From positions 1 to 64,000 of the forward strand of contig NZ_JAEHOQ010000017.1 of assembly GCF_016239305.1 (NCBI RefSeq): a stretch of 64,000 nt of DNA, written 5' to 3'. The notes beneath the pieces were generated by a model that was not told where the DNA came from, searched no databases, and saw only the letters and a program-made list of their open reading frames with translations. Positions 25,401 to 34,174 of this stretch are shown here, piece after piece (within the stretch, counting starts at the first letter, position 1; each line of letters starts with the position of its first letter). Made by a program: the position numbers and the translations under genes. Source of the DNA: Proteus vulgaris. Its GTDB lineage: Bacteria; Pseudomonadota; Gammaproteobacteria; Enterobacterales; Enterobacteriaceae.

Positions 25401-25645
25401 ATCGTGACTCTTGTTGTAACTTGAAAGAAGCATAAAAATAGAACTACTGATACGGCAGCTTGTTGAAATGCTATGGTTCTACCACCATCAGCGGCAGATT
25501 TTATTACATATCCGATGATAGATAACAAAAAAGCGATTTTAAATGATCCTGCCAAGACACCATCGTTACTGAGCATACTAAGCCCGTTAAACACCATTGA
25601 AAGCGCCGAAGCTCCACCAGATGATGTGTATACGTGAAAATCCAT
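22412..25645 (-). CDS. traG: TraG, mating-pair stabilisation and entry-exclusion target
   Basis: 1077 residues. The N-terminal third has the TraG_N features: hydrophobic segments at the start (FKIAFLLSIIGYVIKSAA), a periplasmic domain with several Cys, then a group of membrane helices around residues 345-450 (AAVYGLVPFVAFALAFGLMG and others). The remainder is a long Ser/Asn/Ala/Gln-rich periplasmic domain with little hydrophobicity. F-type TraG acts in pilus assembly and in mating-pair stabilisation, and is recognised by the recipient's exclusion protein. It follows traF and traH in one operon (order F-H-G), as in SXT. Confidence 0.9.
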   Translation of the reverse strand: MDFHVYTSSGGASALSMVFNGLSMLSNDGVLAGSFKIAFLLSIIGYVIKSAADGGRTIAFQQAAVSVVLFLCFFQVTTRVTIEDVTTGEVRAVDNVPFGVGFTASIISNTGYQFTRKMEQAFSMPSMTENGPVDPLYTLASMFDAMRDPLIWSSGDSKSAHLEEAIKVYTNQCLAFDIARGAQSFMGIMNKPFDDQLATSPNRTIAIEVNGKVDDVSCLEAMKSIRLMVGGQADSIGKGVLSVRNGFSEKCKTYGSKNQCSLPFANKTMTEAMTFFGATGKNLRDFQAQLLMYPFVVNMPQTANENAYHSYAAVAKSQSQIQQSFKWASEGSSFLIWIQYLQSFIQAAVYGLVPFVAFALAFGLMGVGLSLKYVLVLLWIQTWQPLLAIMNAIMLTKTQSDISVLVSGASSFSDLYHLLFVTQKNIAIAGHMMASVPMLGAFVVFGSSYAFTGLTKGLSTTGAPDTSPMTPDATDSPALHKQSAVTEQSAHNAVSTITGGNSTAPKLDLSNTRQQAIQSASNRNITAQETLTSAIDKGVSSLSSMGINTSHNYGSTINSDTGLSNTVSNSSNNGSMITTGNTSSTIDESAKITALSGDASVSGGMGVGSPETGGAGGKGVSIGGSAAVSAQSSDIHRNSGSQTTGIMTNDSVATNDATSVSNNIQFAEHIADQLDKHGGTQESAQLAKSIRQAASQAETAQESYSETVSANNSVSAKQSYTAGQVANLANENSNVVDKINNENLSNDEFQNRKKEYQQQLSSIMGASDAENAATIYAANDTGGLVNHFGELFGPATNPTGAMNGEESRNMNIAQNTASEVQGSIASTQGAVNTKYGNTTTQAQQFLNSQQANIEDDSAKNSAGLGMSEHYSESRRAREQLHGSSVSESSAQSISNEGTSIATSMNALTNSVSNVGADQNNIESDTKANLNSMKSVSSATMGYEQSNNITEGLAQYAAIAKNATSINQINEAATNYANTYYENGGNASRDQLYSALNNVQIEARTGSGNTQLNITNNTLAGGNGNQIPQRSRRDIITGTDLSPSSIPEKPEKSGGSSEDKTIITKGNPMPRVEQIKPR

Positions 25646-25664
25646 TACTGATTACTCCGATTGA

Positions 25665-27074
25665 TTATTGGGCGTTCACACCATCTGGAACGTGAATTGG
25701 TTTCGTACCGACCATGAATGTATTAAATATTTCGTTTATTCTGACTAAACCACCATGCTTAACAATGTAACCATCATGTATTTGTCGAAGGGTTACTTTT
25801 GCATCTCGTATCATTTCACGCTGTTTTTTGATATGAGCAAAAATAGGTTCCTCATTGTTTTCTATAATTCTATCTGCACTGCTTTCTGCGGCAGTTAACA
25901 TATCGTTTAAATATACGAAGGCTGCTTCATAACTAATTATTTCCGATATATTTCTGTAATAGTGCATTGCTCTAGTAGTATCTTGACCCTCTATTAATTT
26001 GTAGCCATTAGTGACAGCTCCATTAACATTGAAAAACAATACTTTTTGCTTTATGTTTTCAGCAGGTTTCTCATTGCTTATATATTTTTGAAGATAGTTA
26101 TATTTTTCAAATATATCTAAGAATTGAGTCTGAAGCCCATCAACCTTAATTTTCTTTGGTGCTGGAGCTATGCAGGTGTCTTTTGATGTACCACAGCCAT
26201 AGATTTGAACATTTTCTTTTTCTTTTGAGCCTTTCATCAATAGTTCATAGACTTCCTCAATAGGAATGGGGGCAATTGTTTGGTGCAATATAGGAGTGGA
26301 TTTGTCATTAGATTGTGTGGCTTCTTTTACAATAACCATACCAGTCAAACTCATAACTAATTCTTTTTGTTCGTCCGTAGAGTTTAAAAACCCACTATTA
26401 AATCCACCTTTACTTAATAAACACCACATTACATTACCGTAGTGAGTACACGGTTTTGTTAAACCGGCTTTTTGTGCTGCCATCATTGGCGGTTGTTTAC
26501 CTAACACCTCGGATTTATAGCTATTGAATGAATCCTGAATACCTTTAGACGAAAGCTGTGCAGACACTGACGTTTTCATTTCTTCGCTAATTGCACCTGC
26601 CATATCTACCATTAAGCCTTTTGATAATTGACATGAGTTGGCGGTGTATTCATTCAGCTTTTGTATGATGGATTGTAGTTTTGATAATTCCCCTCCCAGT
26701 ACGGCATCCATAGCGTTAATAGCCAACTGAAATGCCAGTCCGACAGAATTAGCCGCGATATTTCGGAGCAATTGAATAAATTCTTCCGTGTTAATGAAAC
26801 TGAATGACCCTGCAAAGAAATCAATACCGGCACACCCACCAGACGCTTTAGGTAACGTTACGTTAACGGGTGTAAGGGTTCGTAGTTGATTACGGACCAC
26901 GAAGCCCCCTCCTACGTACCCCTCGCGAGTAACACTCTTATAAGAACCACCGCTGGTTGTGTTCGACATAGAGCCAAACATCTTATTTAATTGCTCGTTT
27001 ACATCAGCGGATTGACTAATAGGAGTAAATCCGAAAAGAGCTGTAACAACCAAACTTAATAATGTCTTTTTCAT
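25665..27074 (-). CDS. traH: TraH, conjugative pilus assembly protein
   Basis: 469 residues with a signal peptide (MKKTLLSLVVTALFGFTPISQS) and typical TraH features: GGCAGIDFFAGSFSFINTEE (about 80-99), the helix SVGLAFQLAINAMDAVLGGE, and CGTSKDTC near residue 290. TraH works in the periplasm and outer membrane with TraF, TraU and TraW in pilus extension and retraction. The length is close to F TraH (458). It is separated by 15 bases from traF and 19 from traG, so the three are one transcript. Confidence 0.92.
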   Translation of the reverse strand: MKKTLLSLVVTALFGFTPISQSADVNEQLNKMFGSMSNTTSGGSYKSVTREGYVGGGFVVRNQLRTLTPVNVTLPKASGGCAGIDFFAGSFSFINTEEFIQLLRNIAANSVGLAFQLAINAMDAVLGGELSKLQSIIQKLNEYTANSCQLSKGLMVDMAGAISEEMKTSVSAQLSSKGIQDSFNSYKSEVLGKQPPMMAAQKAGLTKPCTHYGNVMWCLLSKGGFNSGFLNSTDEQKELVMSLTGMVIVKEATQSNDKSTPILHQTIAPIPIEEVYELLMKGSKEKENVQIYGCGTSKDTCIAPAPKKIKVDGLQTQFLDIFEKYNYLQKYISNEKPAENIKQKVLFFNVNGAVTNGYKLIEGQDTTRAMHYYRNISEIISYEAAFVYLNDMLTAAESSADRIIENNEEPIFAHIKKQREMIRDAKVTLRQIHDGYIVKHGGLVRINEIFNTFMVGTKPIHVPDGVNAQ

Positions 27075-27089
27075 TACGAAATTAGCCTT

Positions 27090-28115
27090 TTAAGGTTTTG
27101 TAACTTGAGATCGTTTTTGGATATATTCAACAAATAGAATTGGGTCATTTAAAATATCGTCTGGCATATCTTTGATTATGTCGCTGTCAATATATCCATT
27201 GTGATTAAGGGGAAGTGTGCTTGTGTAATCTTGTTCAGAAATTAGTTTTGCATCTTTAGCAATCAACACAGTGCGTTCCTTCAGAGAATCACTACTGATA
27301 GCGCTAAATGAAATGATTCTGATATCTTTAGGGGGGATGGCTAATGCAATCGCCGGTACATTAGTAATTCCAAGTTTTTTGGCTTGACCGGTATCAATTT
27401 TCATATTGTTAAATTCATTTTGAGGTAGAGGGAGACCATCAACAGAAATAGGAATTACATTTATGCTAGTTTCATGACTAAATGTTTTTAAAACAAAGGC
27501 TTGCTTCTCACATAAAGGACAGTCCTTTCCTTTAAAAAAGAAAAAGATACCTGCTTTACTTGAAATGCTATTCAAAACACGTCCTCTGTTTTCGTCAGCT
27601 ACTCGTGTTTGCTCCATAGCCGCAAATGAGGATGTGGATCGGCGATTGTTTTCATCAATGAACGGATCAGTAGTAGTTACCAGTCTCGCCATATCTGCAT
27701 AACGACTGGCTTTGTCCAGCATGATCCGTTGCGCGTAATAGTATCGCCTTACATTCTCTTTAGTCGGATTATCAATTGCCTCATCTCGTAGCTTCTGAAT
27801 GTTTTCCCGATACCATTTAACAGTAAATTTCGGCTCTGGTGCTGGAGCTGGTGTTAGTTTTGGTTCGACTGGTTTAGGTTTTGGTGTATCTGGTTTTGGT
27901 TTAGTTGGAGTGATTGGCTTTGGTTTCGTGACTTGCTTTTCATTATAGAAAAACCACCCTTCATCTTTTTTTTCCAAGTCTTGTACACTTCCACCAATTA
28001 CCTGTTCAGAATCATCGTATGCTTTCTTAGGTTCCTGATTTGCCGAAGAATAACTTGTTCCTGAAAATGAAATAGCCACAATTACAGCCATAGATAAATA
28101 TTTATGTTTTCTCAT
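27090..28115 (-). CDS. traF: TraF, periplasmic thioredoxin-fold pilus assembly protein
   Basis: 341 residues: signal peptide, then a Pro/Lys-rich linker (about 62-96, PKPITPTKPKPDTPKPKP), then the TraF domain with the FFFFKGKDCPLCEKQ motif. The CxxC pair (Cys199-Cys202) is present, whereas F TraF has lost its redox cysteines, so this protein may be an active oxidoreductase. It starts the traF-traH-traG operon; the 230 bases upstream must hold its promoter. Confidence 0.9.
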   Translation of the reverse strand: MRKHKYLSMAVIVAISFSGTSYSSANQEPKKAYDDSEQVIGGSVQDLEKKDEGWFFYNEKQVTKPKPITPTKPKPDTPKPKPVEPKLTPAPAPEPKFTVKWYRENIQKLRDEAIDNPTKENVRRYYYAQRIMLDKASRYADMARLVTTTDPFIDENNRRSTSSFAAMEQTRVADENRGRVLNSISSKAGIFFFFKGKDCPLCEKQAFVLKTFSHETSINVIPISVDGLPLPQNEFNNMKIDTGQAKKLGITNVPAIALAIPPKDIRIISFSAISSDSLKERTVLIAKDAKLISEQDYTSTLPLNHNGYIDSDIIKDMPDDILNDPILFVEYIQKRSQVTKP

Positions 28116-28265
28116 TGAAATTCACTTATGTTTGATGTCAGCGACCTAATAAAAATGTTTTGCATTAGGAAAACACTGTTTTTATTCATTTTTTACATGG
28201 AAAATATTTGTATTTTATAATTGCAATAATTATTTTTTCTTGTATTAGAGTGATAAATTTCAAGT

Positions 28266-28294
28266 AAAAAAAAAGCCCCCGATGAAGGAGGCTT
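28266..28294 (-). terminator. Terminator of the VWA gene
   Basis: Minus strand: AAGCC and GGCTT form a stem with a few further imperfect G-C pairs, followed by nine T residues. It is 58 bases after the stop of the VWA-domain gene. Confidence 0.75.
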
Positions 28295-28351
28295 TATAGT
28301 TGTTGTAAGTGAAAACAAACTTTGTGTAACAACGCGAAAAGTAACCTTTTA

Positions 28352-30214
28352 CTATCGTGCTGTGACTATTAAATTTGCACACATTTGAAGTATGGATTGC
28401 TCAATTTCATTGAAATTTTTGATAAATATAGTGTTTTTACCAAATATCCCCTTGAAATAGGCTTTGTTTGTTCCATCTTCGTTCAATACAAAGGTACAGA
28501 CTTCTATTCCTTCGATTGTTGCTGAATTGATGATTTCTTGTGTCTTTTTATCATCATTCGGTTCCCCGTCAGTGATAATGAAAATCATCTTTTTCTTTTC
28601 CCTTGATAGAGCGATTTCGCTTATTACGGGAATCAAACTTTCAGCCAATGGAGTAGAGCCTAAACATCCTTTGTGCGTAAAAACACCTTGAGAAATACTT
28701 GCGCGAAGCGGTGTGTATCTTGGCTTCATCGTTTGTACTAGTAGAGAATTGGATTCTTCAACGTAAAACGGAAATGCATAGCAAGCTGTTGAAACACCTG
28801 AAATATTTAACCCTTCCAATACTGCAATTACGGAAGATAATGCAGCTCGAATACGGGATGTATCAAAGTGGTATTCATACATTGAGGAACTAGTATCAAG
28901 TAAAATAGAACAAGCACAATTTGGGCTTTGGATAACATTTTTAGTCTTAAAAATGTTAGTGTTTCCCGTTTTAACACCTGCTAATTTACTAGATTTAATT
29001 CTTGCGCCTTGCTCCTTTAACCGTGAAGTGGATGTAGTATTATCATGGACTAATTTTTCAAATGACCGGCGTAATCTACTTCCTGTTGTCAAACTTCTCT
29101 TAATATCAAGTGAAGTTATTGTTTGAGTGGCTTGATCAAAATTCTTCTTCCACTCTGTGTTAATAATAGCAACGTTAAAAAAATCATTAACTATTCCCTT
29201 GGAACTCATATCTTTTTTAAGTTGTTCCGGATTCGAGATTGTAGATGTTATATCTTGAATAACATTGTCATTTATACTATCGAATGAAACGTCCTTAAAA
29301 ATGTAACTAAAACTCTCTGGATCTGGATCTGAATCTAAATCGTCAATATCAGTTTCGGTTGAAACATTGACATCATTAGGTCCATTTGAACTTTCACCCA
29401 CACCAGAGCAGTTAGAGTTACCGGAACCATCAGGGTCATTACCTTCAGAGTTACCGGAACCATCAGGGTCATTACCTTCAGAGTTACCGGAACCGTTAGG
29501 GTCATTACCTTCAGAGTTACCAGAACTAGGACTACCAGCATCGTCAGAGCTACCATCAGAAGGGGGTAACATATCTTGTGGTTTGAGCTGAAGGGCTGTT
29601 GCTAGAACAATGAATAATTTTTTGGCAATTAGATTATTATCGACAGTAGTTGTGGATGAAAGCACCATTTCTAATAATCTATCAACCTTGTCAGAAATTG
29701 CTTTGGTAAAGATTGAAATGAATTGAAGTTTTAGTTCGTTAATGTTGTTAACAACGACTCCGTTGTATTTACTTCTACCATGCAGTAAAACATAGTTTAT
29801 GAAAAACGTTATTTTTTCCTCAATAGAAATGATGGAGTTAATAGGTTTTTCTGTAAAAACATGTTGTCTGACGGCATCCAAGTAATACTTGGCACCACCA
29901 TAAACATGCTCTAACTTTGATTCAATCCAGATATCTTCACAAATATTTTCTAATACACTAATATATTTATTGCCTGTTTGAGCAACAAATGAAAAATCAG
30001 TGAATTTGGCATGTCCAATTTCATGAAGTAAAAAACCTAACAAAATATTACCGAAAGATGTATCAGTTGTGTAAGGAATCCCTATTTCATATTTACCACT
30101 TTCAGATACACCACAATACGCTTCGTCAGTAGTAAATTTAATTGAAATGTCAAATTTTCCAGCTAATACATTAGCAACGATTGCTAATGAGGCTGCACTT
30201 CTTAATTGTTTCAT
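28352..30214 (-). CDS. CobT-like VWA-domain protein
   Basis: 620 residues. The N-terminal half is helical and contains an HExxH-like stretch (LLHEIGHAKF, about residues 63-72). A low-complexity acidic linker follows (about 220-300) with three 11-residue repeats of GNSEGNDPDGS. The C-terminal VWA domain has the metal-binding MIDAS motif DTSSS (near 440) and FIITDGEPND. It pairs with the CobS-like AAA+ ATPase encoded 1.3 kb upstream, as in cobalt chelatase and in IncA/C and SXT elements. The pair probably remodels a DNA-protein or protein complex. The exact job on these elements is unknown. The leader is the shared TTTAAATAGGTATATAT form. Confidence 0.82.
   Translation of the reverse strand: MKQLRSAASLAIVANVLAGKFDISIKFTTDEAYCGVSESGKYEIGIPYTTDTSFGNILLGFLLHEIGHAKFTDFSFVAQTGNKYISVLENICEDIWIESKLEHVYGGAKYYLDAVRQHVFTEKPINSIISIEEKITFFINYVLLHGRSKYNGVVVNNINELKLQFISIFTKAISDKVDRLLEMVLSSTTTVDNNLIAKKLFIVLATALQLKPQDMLPPSDGSSDDAGSPSSGNSEGNDPNGSGNSEGNDPDGSGNSEGNDPDGSGNSNCSGVGESSNGPNDVNVSTETDIDDLDSDPDPESFSYIFKDVSFDSINDNVIQDITSTISNPEQLKKDMSSKGIVNDFFNVAIINTEWKKNFDQATQTITSLDIKRSLTTGSRLRRSFEKLVHDNTTSTSRLKEQGARIKSSKLAGVKTGNTNIFKTKNVIQSPNCACSILLDTSSSMYEYHFDTSRIRAALSSVIAVLEGLNISGVSTACYAFPFYVEESNSLLVQTMKPRYTPLRASISQGVFTHKGCLGSTPLAESLIPVISEIALSREKKKMIFIITDGEPNDDKKTQEIINSATIEGIEVCTFVLNEDGTNKAYFKGIFGKNTIFIKNFNEIEQSILQMCANLIVTAR
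29415..29513. repeat. Three 33-bp tandem repeats inside the VWA gene
   Basis: Units begin with GAGTTACCGGAACC at 29415, 29448 and 29481, with a partial fourth at 29514. The first two are identical. They encode an acidic, flexible 11-residue repeat. Confidence 0.9.
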
Positions 30215-30231
30215 ATATATACCTATTTAAA

Positions 30232-30258
30232 TAAAAACGCCTGAATAAATTCAGGCGT
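30232..30258 (-). terminator. Terminator of the DUF3150 gene
   Basis: ACGCCTGAA (30237-30245) and TTCAGGCGT (30250-30258) form a perfect nine-base stem; on the minus strand it is followed by TTTTT. Confidence 0.9.
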
Positions 30259-30278
30259 TAGTTTGGTTTCCCATATTA

Positions 30279-31466
30279 TTAGTAGAAAAATGGAACATCC
30301 TGATTTTCATCTTCAACACTAAAGGATGAATTTACAGGTAGATCCGAAGAAACTACTTGAGGTCCTGATTGAACATCAATTGGTGTCGGAGTTGGTGTCG
30401 TATTTTCTACAACATCTTGACTCACATTCGGTACTGTCACCGTTTGTGAGTTTTCGGCGACATTCACAATGTTTAAATCGTTTTCTATTGGTTCAGCAAG
30501 ATCATCTTCATCGACTACAATTTCAATGAAATCACTATCAGTATTACCCGTTACAGGTACTGAAGTTGGTATGGCAGTTGATACATCAATGTTGTTTATA
30601 GTTTGTGGTAAAACAGTTAATTCCACATCTGATACATTGTTCAAATTGGTGGAGTTTATTAACTGCTTCAAAGTTTTAATGTCTGATAACGTGATAAAAA
30701 GTGTTGTTACGGCAATTGATTCGTCATTAGACAATCTCCCAACGCTTGGCAACGTTGAAATAAAGTTACTCAAATAATCACTTAAACTGCCAGCATCTGG
30801 ATTTAATACAGCTAATCCTTTCAGCTTACTTGCAACTTCTCGTAACGTATTGAGTGTAGTTTGAGATATGTTTGATGCATTGTATGAGCCACGTTCCCGT
30901 AACTCAGAAATTCTATCAACAACATCAAGCAGGACAGATTCTTTAAGGCTTTGTACTTTTTCTTCTGACTCGCCTTCACCAAAGGGTGAAATATTGAAAG
31001 AAGAAAAACCAAATTGTAGCTTTTCATCTAACCGTTTGACGTCAATAACTTCGGACTCAAACAGTTTTTTTACAGTTTCATCTTCTTTATCTAACCATGA
31101 AAGAAAATCAGTTGATATAGCGGATAAAAACTCATTTTTGAATATATAGAATTGGTCCTTTAAATCATTTAACTGCTGTCTTACGTGACTTGCAAGTGAA
31201 GTCGGCACTGCATACCCGTTCAAGAATGGAACACCATATTTTGAACAGATAGCATCAGCACCAGTACGAAAGGTACGCATTTTGTTGATTTTTGCAGGGT
31301 CAATAACCTTTTTGGTTCCGAGGCTGGCTATTGTTTCGGGAGGCAGAACTATATCTCCAGTGTTAATAACCTTAATATCTTTACCTTTAAGTGTTTTTCT
31401 TCCAGTAGTTAAACGGATACCTTCCAGAGAAAAAATTACTACGTTTTCAAGAATGTTTGGGCTCAT
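30279..31466 (-). CDS. DUF3150-family protein
   Basis: 395 residues, soluble. The N-terminal part (FSLEGIRLTTGRKTLKGKDI, then TFRTGADAICSKYGVPFLNG near 66-85) fits DUF3150, a family whose genes lie between the CobS-like and CobT-like genes in IncA/C and SXT elements. The C-terminal hundred residues are Thr/Val/Pro-rich and probably disordered. The function is unknown; from context it may be a substrate or adaptor of the AAA+/VWA pair. Confidence 0.72.
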   Translation of the reverse strand: MSPNILENVVIFSLEGIRLTTGRKTLKGKDIKVINTGDIVLPPETIASLGTKKVIDPAKINKMRTFRTGADAICSKYGVPFLNGYAVPTSLASHVRQQLNDLKDQFYIFKNEFLSAISTDFLSWLDKEDETVKKLFESEVIDVKRLDEKLQFGFSSFNISPFGEGESEEKVQSLKESVLLDVVDRISELRERGSYNASNISQTTLNTLREVASKLKGLAVLNPDAGSLSDYLSNFISTLPSVGRLSNDESIAVTTLFITLSDIKTLKQLINSTNLNNVSDVELTVLPQTINNIDVSTAIPTSVPVTGNTDSDFIEIVVDEDDLAEPIENDLNIVNVAENSQTVTVPNVSQDVVENTTPTPTPIDVQSGPQVVSSDLPVNSSFSVEDENQDVPFFY

Positions 31467-31492
31467 AAATTCACCTACATATTTATATATTT

Positions 31493-31522
31493 AAAAAAGG
31501 CAAATAGATAAATCTATTTACC
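31493..31522 (-). terminator. Terminator of the CobS-like gene
   Basis: Minus strand: GGTAAATAGA and TCTATTTGCC flank a short loop, followed by TTTTTT. It lies between the stop at 31565 and the next gene's leader. Confidence 0.85.
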
Positions 31523-31564
31523 TTGTCGATTTATTAATAATTAAAATTAAAAATAAGATTTGAA

Positions 31565-32572
31565 TTAAGATTTAAAATAAACATTAAACATATCGTTCAA
31601 TGCTATTTTTTCATCTTCAGGAGCTCTGTTAGAGATATGTAATTGCCATGCATCTAACAGAATATCTACCGGTGGTTGTTTAGAACGAAGCATAAAATCG
31701 AAACGGCGAACAACATTCACAAGGCTTCTAGTTGAAATAGCGGTACTACTGAAGTTAGTGACTGTCGCAGATGTACTTTTACGTACATCGTTAGCCAGCT
31801 TTATTAGCCCATCCGTCAGTAACTGATGTGATTCAGGATCAGACAAAAATGAAGCAAGTAGCTTACGTTCTTCTTTTTCGGGCATATAGTCAGCCTCAAC
31901 AAACATAAACCTATCGAGGTTGGCTATATTCTGCGGTTTTACACCACTGTAATTTCCTGTCATATCACCGGTCCCATTACTGTTTGCAGTTACTGCAAAT
32001 CTAAAGTTCTCATGGTGATGAATGCATTCATTTGTTTCAGGAATGACAAGAGAACCCATCTCTAAGATCCCGTTAAGGGAGTTAGCTACGGAAGGTTCTA
32101 ATTGGTCATACTCATCAATCAGAAAAACCAACCCATGCTTATACGCGATGGTTAGCGGTCCTTCATGAAAGACGGTTTCTTGATCACCCGTTAATTTATC
32201 GACTTTTAGCCGAAAACTACCGAGTAAGCTACTCATATCAAGATCAGGACTGGCTGTTACTTTCATCAATCCCCAATTCATACGAGCAGCAATTTGCTCA
32301 ACTATTGACGATTTTCCACAGCCAGTAGGTCCAGAAATCCAGAGTGATGTATCTAATGGGTTATCAAACCACATTAACACATGCTTTCTGAGTGAAGGTT
32401 CAAACACATACTTCTCATTAAATTTCGGGATATACTCTGAAAATTGATGGTCATTAGAAAAACCCTTGATACTATATTTGCCCTTTAAATTCTCAGGCAG
32501 AATAATACCTAAAGATTCCATATCGACCGGAGTGTTACGTTTAATATCAAAACTGTTATTTACAGCGTTCAT
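31565..32572 (-). CDS. CobS/MoxR-type AAA+ ATPase
   Basis: 335 residues with Walker A GPTGCGKSS (81-89), Walker B LVFLIDEYDQ (148-157) and sensor-1 asparagine in FAVTANSNGTGD. MoxR/CobS ATPases form hexamers and act on partners with VWA domains. Such a partner is encoded two genes downstream. The pair is conserved next to recombination genes on IncA/C and SXT elements. The leader carries TTTAAATAGGTAAATAT directly before the ATG, as with the VWA gene. Confidence 0.87.
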   Translation of the reverse strand: MNAVNNSFDIKRNTPVDMESLGIILPENLKGKYSIKGFSNDHQFSEYIPKFNEKYVFEPSLRKHVLMWFDNPLDTSLWISGPTGCGKSSIVEQIAARMNWGLMKVTASPDLDMSSLLGSFRLKVDKLTGDQETVFHEGPLTIAYKHGLVFLIDEYDQLEPSVANSLNGILEMGSLVIPETNECIHHHENFRFAVTANSNGTGDMTGNYSGVKPQNIANLDRFMFVEADYMPEKEERKLLASFLSDPESHQLLTDGLIKLANDVRKSTSATVTNFSSTAISTRSLVNVVRRFDFMLRSKQPPVDILLDAWQLHISNRAPEDEKIALNDMFNVYFKS

Positions 32573-32625
32573 ATATTTACCTATTTAAATAATAAACATT
32601 CAAATTAATTTGAGGTTTAAGTTTG

Positions 32626-32994
32626 TTAAATTGAACAATTAATAACACCGCAATGACGTTGACGTTTTAAAATCTCGCCATTCACAAATGTTGTTACTTG
32701 TTTTACGTTGGTCATGTAAGTTTCAATGTCTAAATCTCTCATGCTTTTAGTAATAAAAGGAATGAGAAAAAATTTTCCACCAATCAAACATTTATTTGTT
32801 TTGTACTTAACACTCAAGAATTCAGCAAATAAAGCAATGCTATTTGCTTGGTTTAATAAATCTTTTCTTTCGGTGTTTGTAACACGTAATAGCATACGAA
32901 GTTTTTCATTTTCATCTTGAGTTAAATCAATAACTCCAAAATTTTTTTTATCCTCGGATGCAGCATAAGTTGTCATATTAATGATATTATTCAT
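32626..32994 (-). CDS. Unknown small protein of the recombination block
   Basis: 122 residues, soluble, basic towards the end. It has a helix at about 25-60 (ENEKLRMLLRVTNTERKDLL) and two Cys at the C-terminus (RHCGVINCSI). It has a ribosome-binding site (AAGGATTATCA before ATG). No family is recognised. It stands between the exonuclease and the CobS-like gene, each with its own hairpin, so it is probably read with them. A short palindrome near 32602 (TCAAATTAATTTGA) follows it. Confidence 0.6.
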   Translation of the reverse strand: MNNIINMTTYAASEDKKNFGVIDLTQDENEKLRMLLRVTNTERKDLLNQANSIALFAEFLSVKYKTNKCLIGGKFFLIPFITKSMRDLDIETYMTNVKQVTTFVNGEILKRQRHCGVINCSI

Positions 32995-33031
32995 TGATAA
33001 TCCTTAACACCTGAATTAAAACTCAGGGTTA

Positions 33032-34138
33032 TTATAAATATTTATATATATCTATTATTGAATCACCTTTCTGATTATTATCGTTATCTTGATAATTATC
33101 AGAGGATGATATTGAATTGGAAGAATGATATTCATAACTTGTTATTGATGTTCTAATTGACGACTCACCATAACAATCAGGATGATCTTCTTCATTGATA
33201 CCCAATTTCTCTCTTAGTTTCTTCCAAGAAAATCGTGGAGCGCTTTGAGATTCTAAATATCGAATTCCAAAGCCTTCAAGCCTCAAGGGAGCATTAGGCT
33301 GTAACTTTAATACAGATGATAAAACCTTTATTTCATTTCTTATCTGTTCATCAAATGATGCTACTTTTTCTTTAGCTTCATTCAATTGTTTTTGTGCTAA
33401 TTGAAATGCAGATTGTAATTCAACTAACTTTTTGGTTCGTGATATTAAATCATCAGGATTAATATTACGTTCTTTTAGTACATCATCACTATTTAAATAA
33501 ATTATATCCTTATTTACATCAAATTCAGGAGGCGTTTTGTTATTAACGCAATTCCAGAATCTTTTGGTGATGGTAACAACCTTATTTATTATTTTGTCAT
33601 TAATTTTTAATTTAAAGACAATAGGTGTTTCTTTAGCAGACCAGAATACCAAGTACCCGTATGTGCTGCCAGTAACTACCATTTGATGATAAACCTGCCA
33701 TTTGTAATAGTTGAAAACTGAAGATTTTGCTTTTTCCTCTAATAACATACGGTGATTTTTTGGGGATATATTTTTGAACTCTACAACATCATTATTATCA
33801 ATAAGTCCATCAAGTGAGGCTATCATGTGCGGATATTTCCTACTACGCACGCAACATGGACTACTGATTTCCCCATACTGATTCTCAAACCAGTGTCGGG
33901 CGAACTGTTCGGATAGCTTCCCTACCTCAACTTGCCGTATACATGACAAATCTTTTGGAGGAATAGCACCGATCCATTCTAAATATAAGCTGTAAGGAGT
34001 ATTGCTGAACTCATTTTTAACCTCGGGATTTAGTGTGGGGGTACACGTAGCTGTTACACCCGTTTTTCTCCAGCTTAACCATTTATCAGAGCCTTGAATG
34101 AGATCATATATATCGAAATTATTCATATTAATATCCAA
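33032..34138 (-). CDS. Lambda-Exo/YqaJ-type recombination exonuclease
   Basis: 368 residues. The N-terminal 230 hold the YqaJ nuclease core: QGSDKWLSWRKTGVTAT (start of the fold), the Glu helix (KLSEQFARHWFE), the catalytic Asp110 in MIASLDGL, and Glu120-x-Lys122 in VVEFKN, followed by the Gln in YYKWQVYHQM. The C-terminus has a coiled coil (about 245-285) and a Ser/Asn-rich tail. It degrades one strand of double-stranded ends for the RecT annealing protein encoded upstream. Such bet/exo pairs are known on IncA/C and SXT elements. Confidence 0.87.
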   Translation of the reverse strand: MDINMNNFDIYDLIQGSDKWLSWRKTGVTATCTPTLNPEVKNEFSNTPYSLYLEWIGAIPPKDLSCIRQVEVGKLSEQFARHWFENQYGEISSPCCVRSRKYPHMIASLDGLIDNNDVVEFKNISPKNHRMLLEEKAKSSVFNYYKWQVYHQMVVTGSTYGYLVFWSAKETPIVFKLKINDKIINKVVTITKRFWNCVNNKTPPEFDVNKDIIYLNSDDVLKERNINPDDLISRTKKLVELQSAFQLAQKQLNEAKEKVASFDEQIRNEIKVLSSVLKLQPNAPLRLEGFGIRYLESQSAPRFSWKKLREKLGINEEDHPDCYGESSIRTSITSYEYHSSNSISSSDNYQDNDNNQKGDSIIDIYKYL

Positions 34139-34139
34139 A

Positions 34140-34160
34140 ACCCGTAGATAAACTACGGGT
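34140..34160 (-). terminator. Hairpin after the recT gene
   Basis: CCCGTAG (34141-34147) and CTACGGG (34153-34159), with TTTT on the minus strand just after the stem. It lies between the recT stop at 34175 and the nuclease start at 34138. Confidence 0.8.
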
Positions 34161-34174
34161 CCGGTTGATATCTA

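Noticed and set aside
29335-29591. Open frames on the other two readings of the VWA linker
   Set aside because: Both are by-products of the 33-bp repeats, which stay open in several frames; the - strand VWA frame has the domain motifs.
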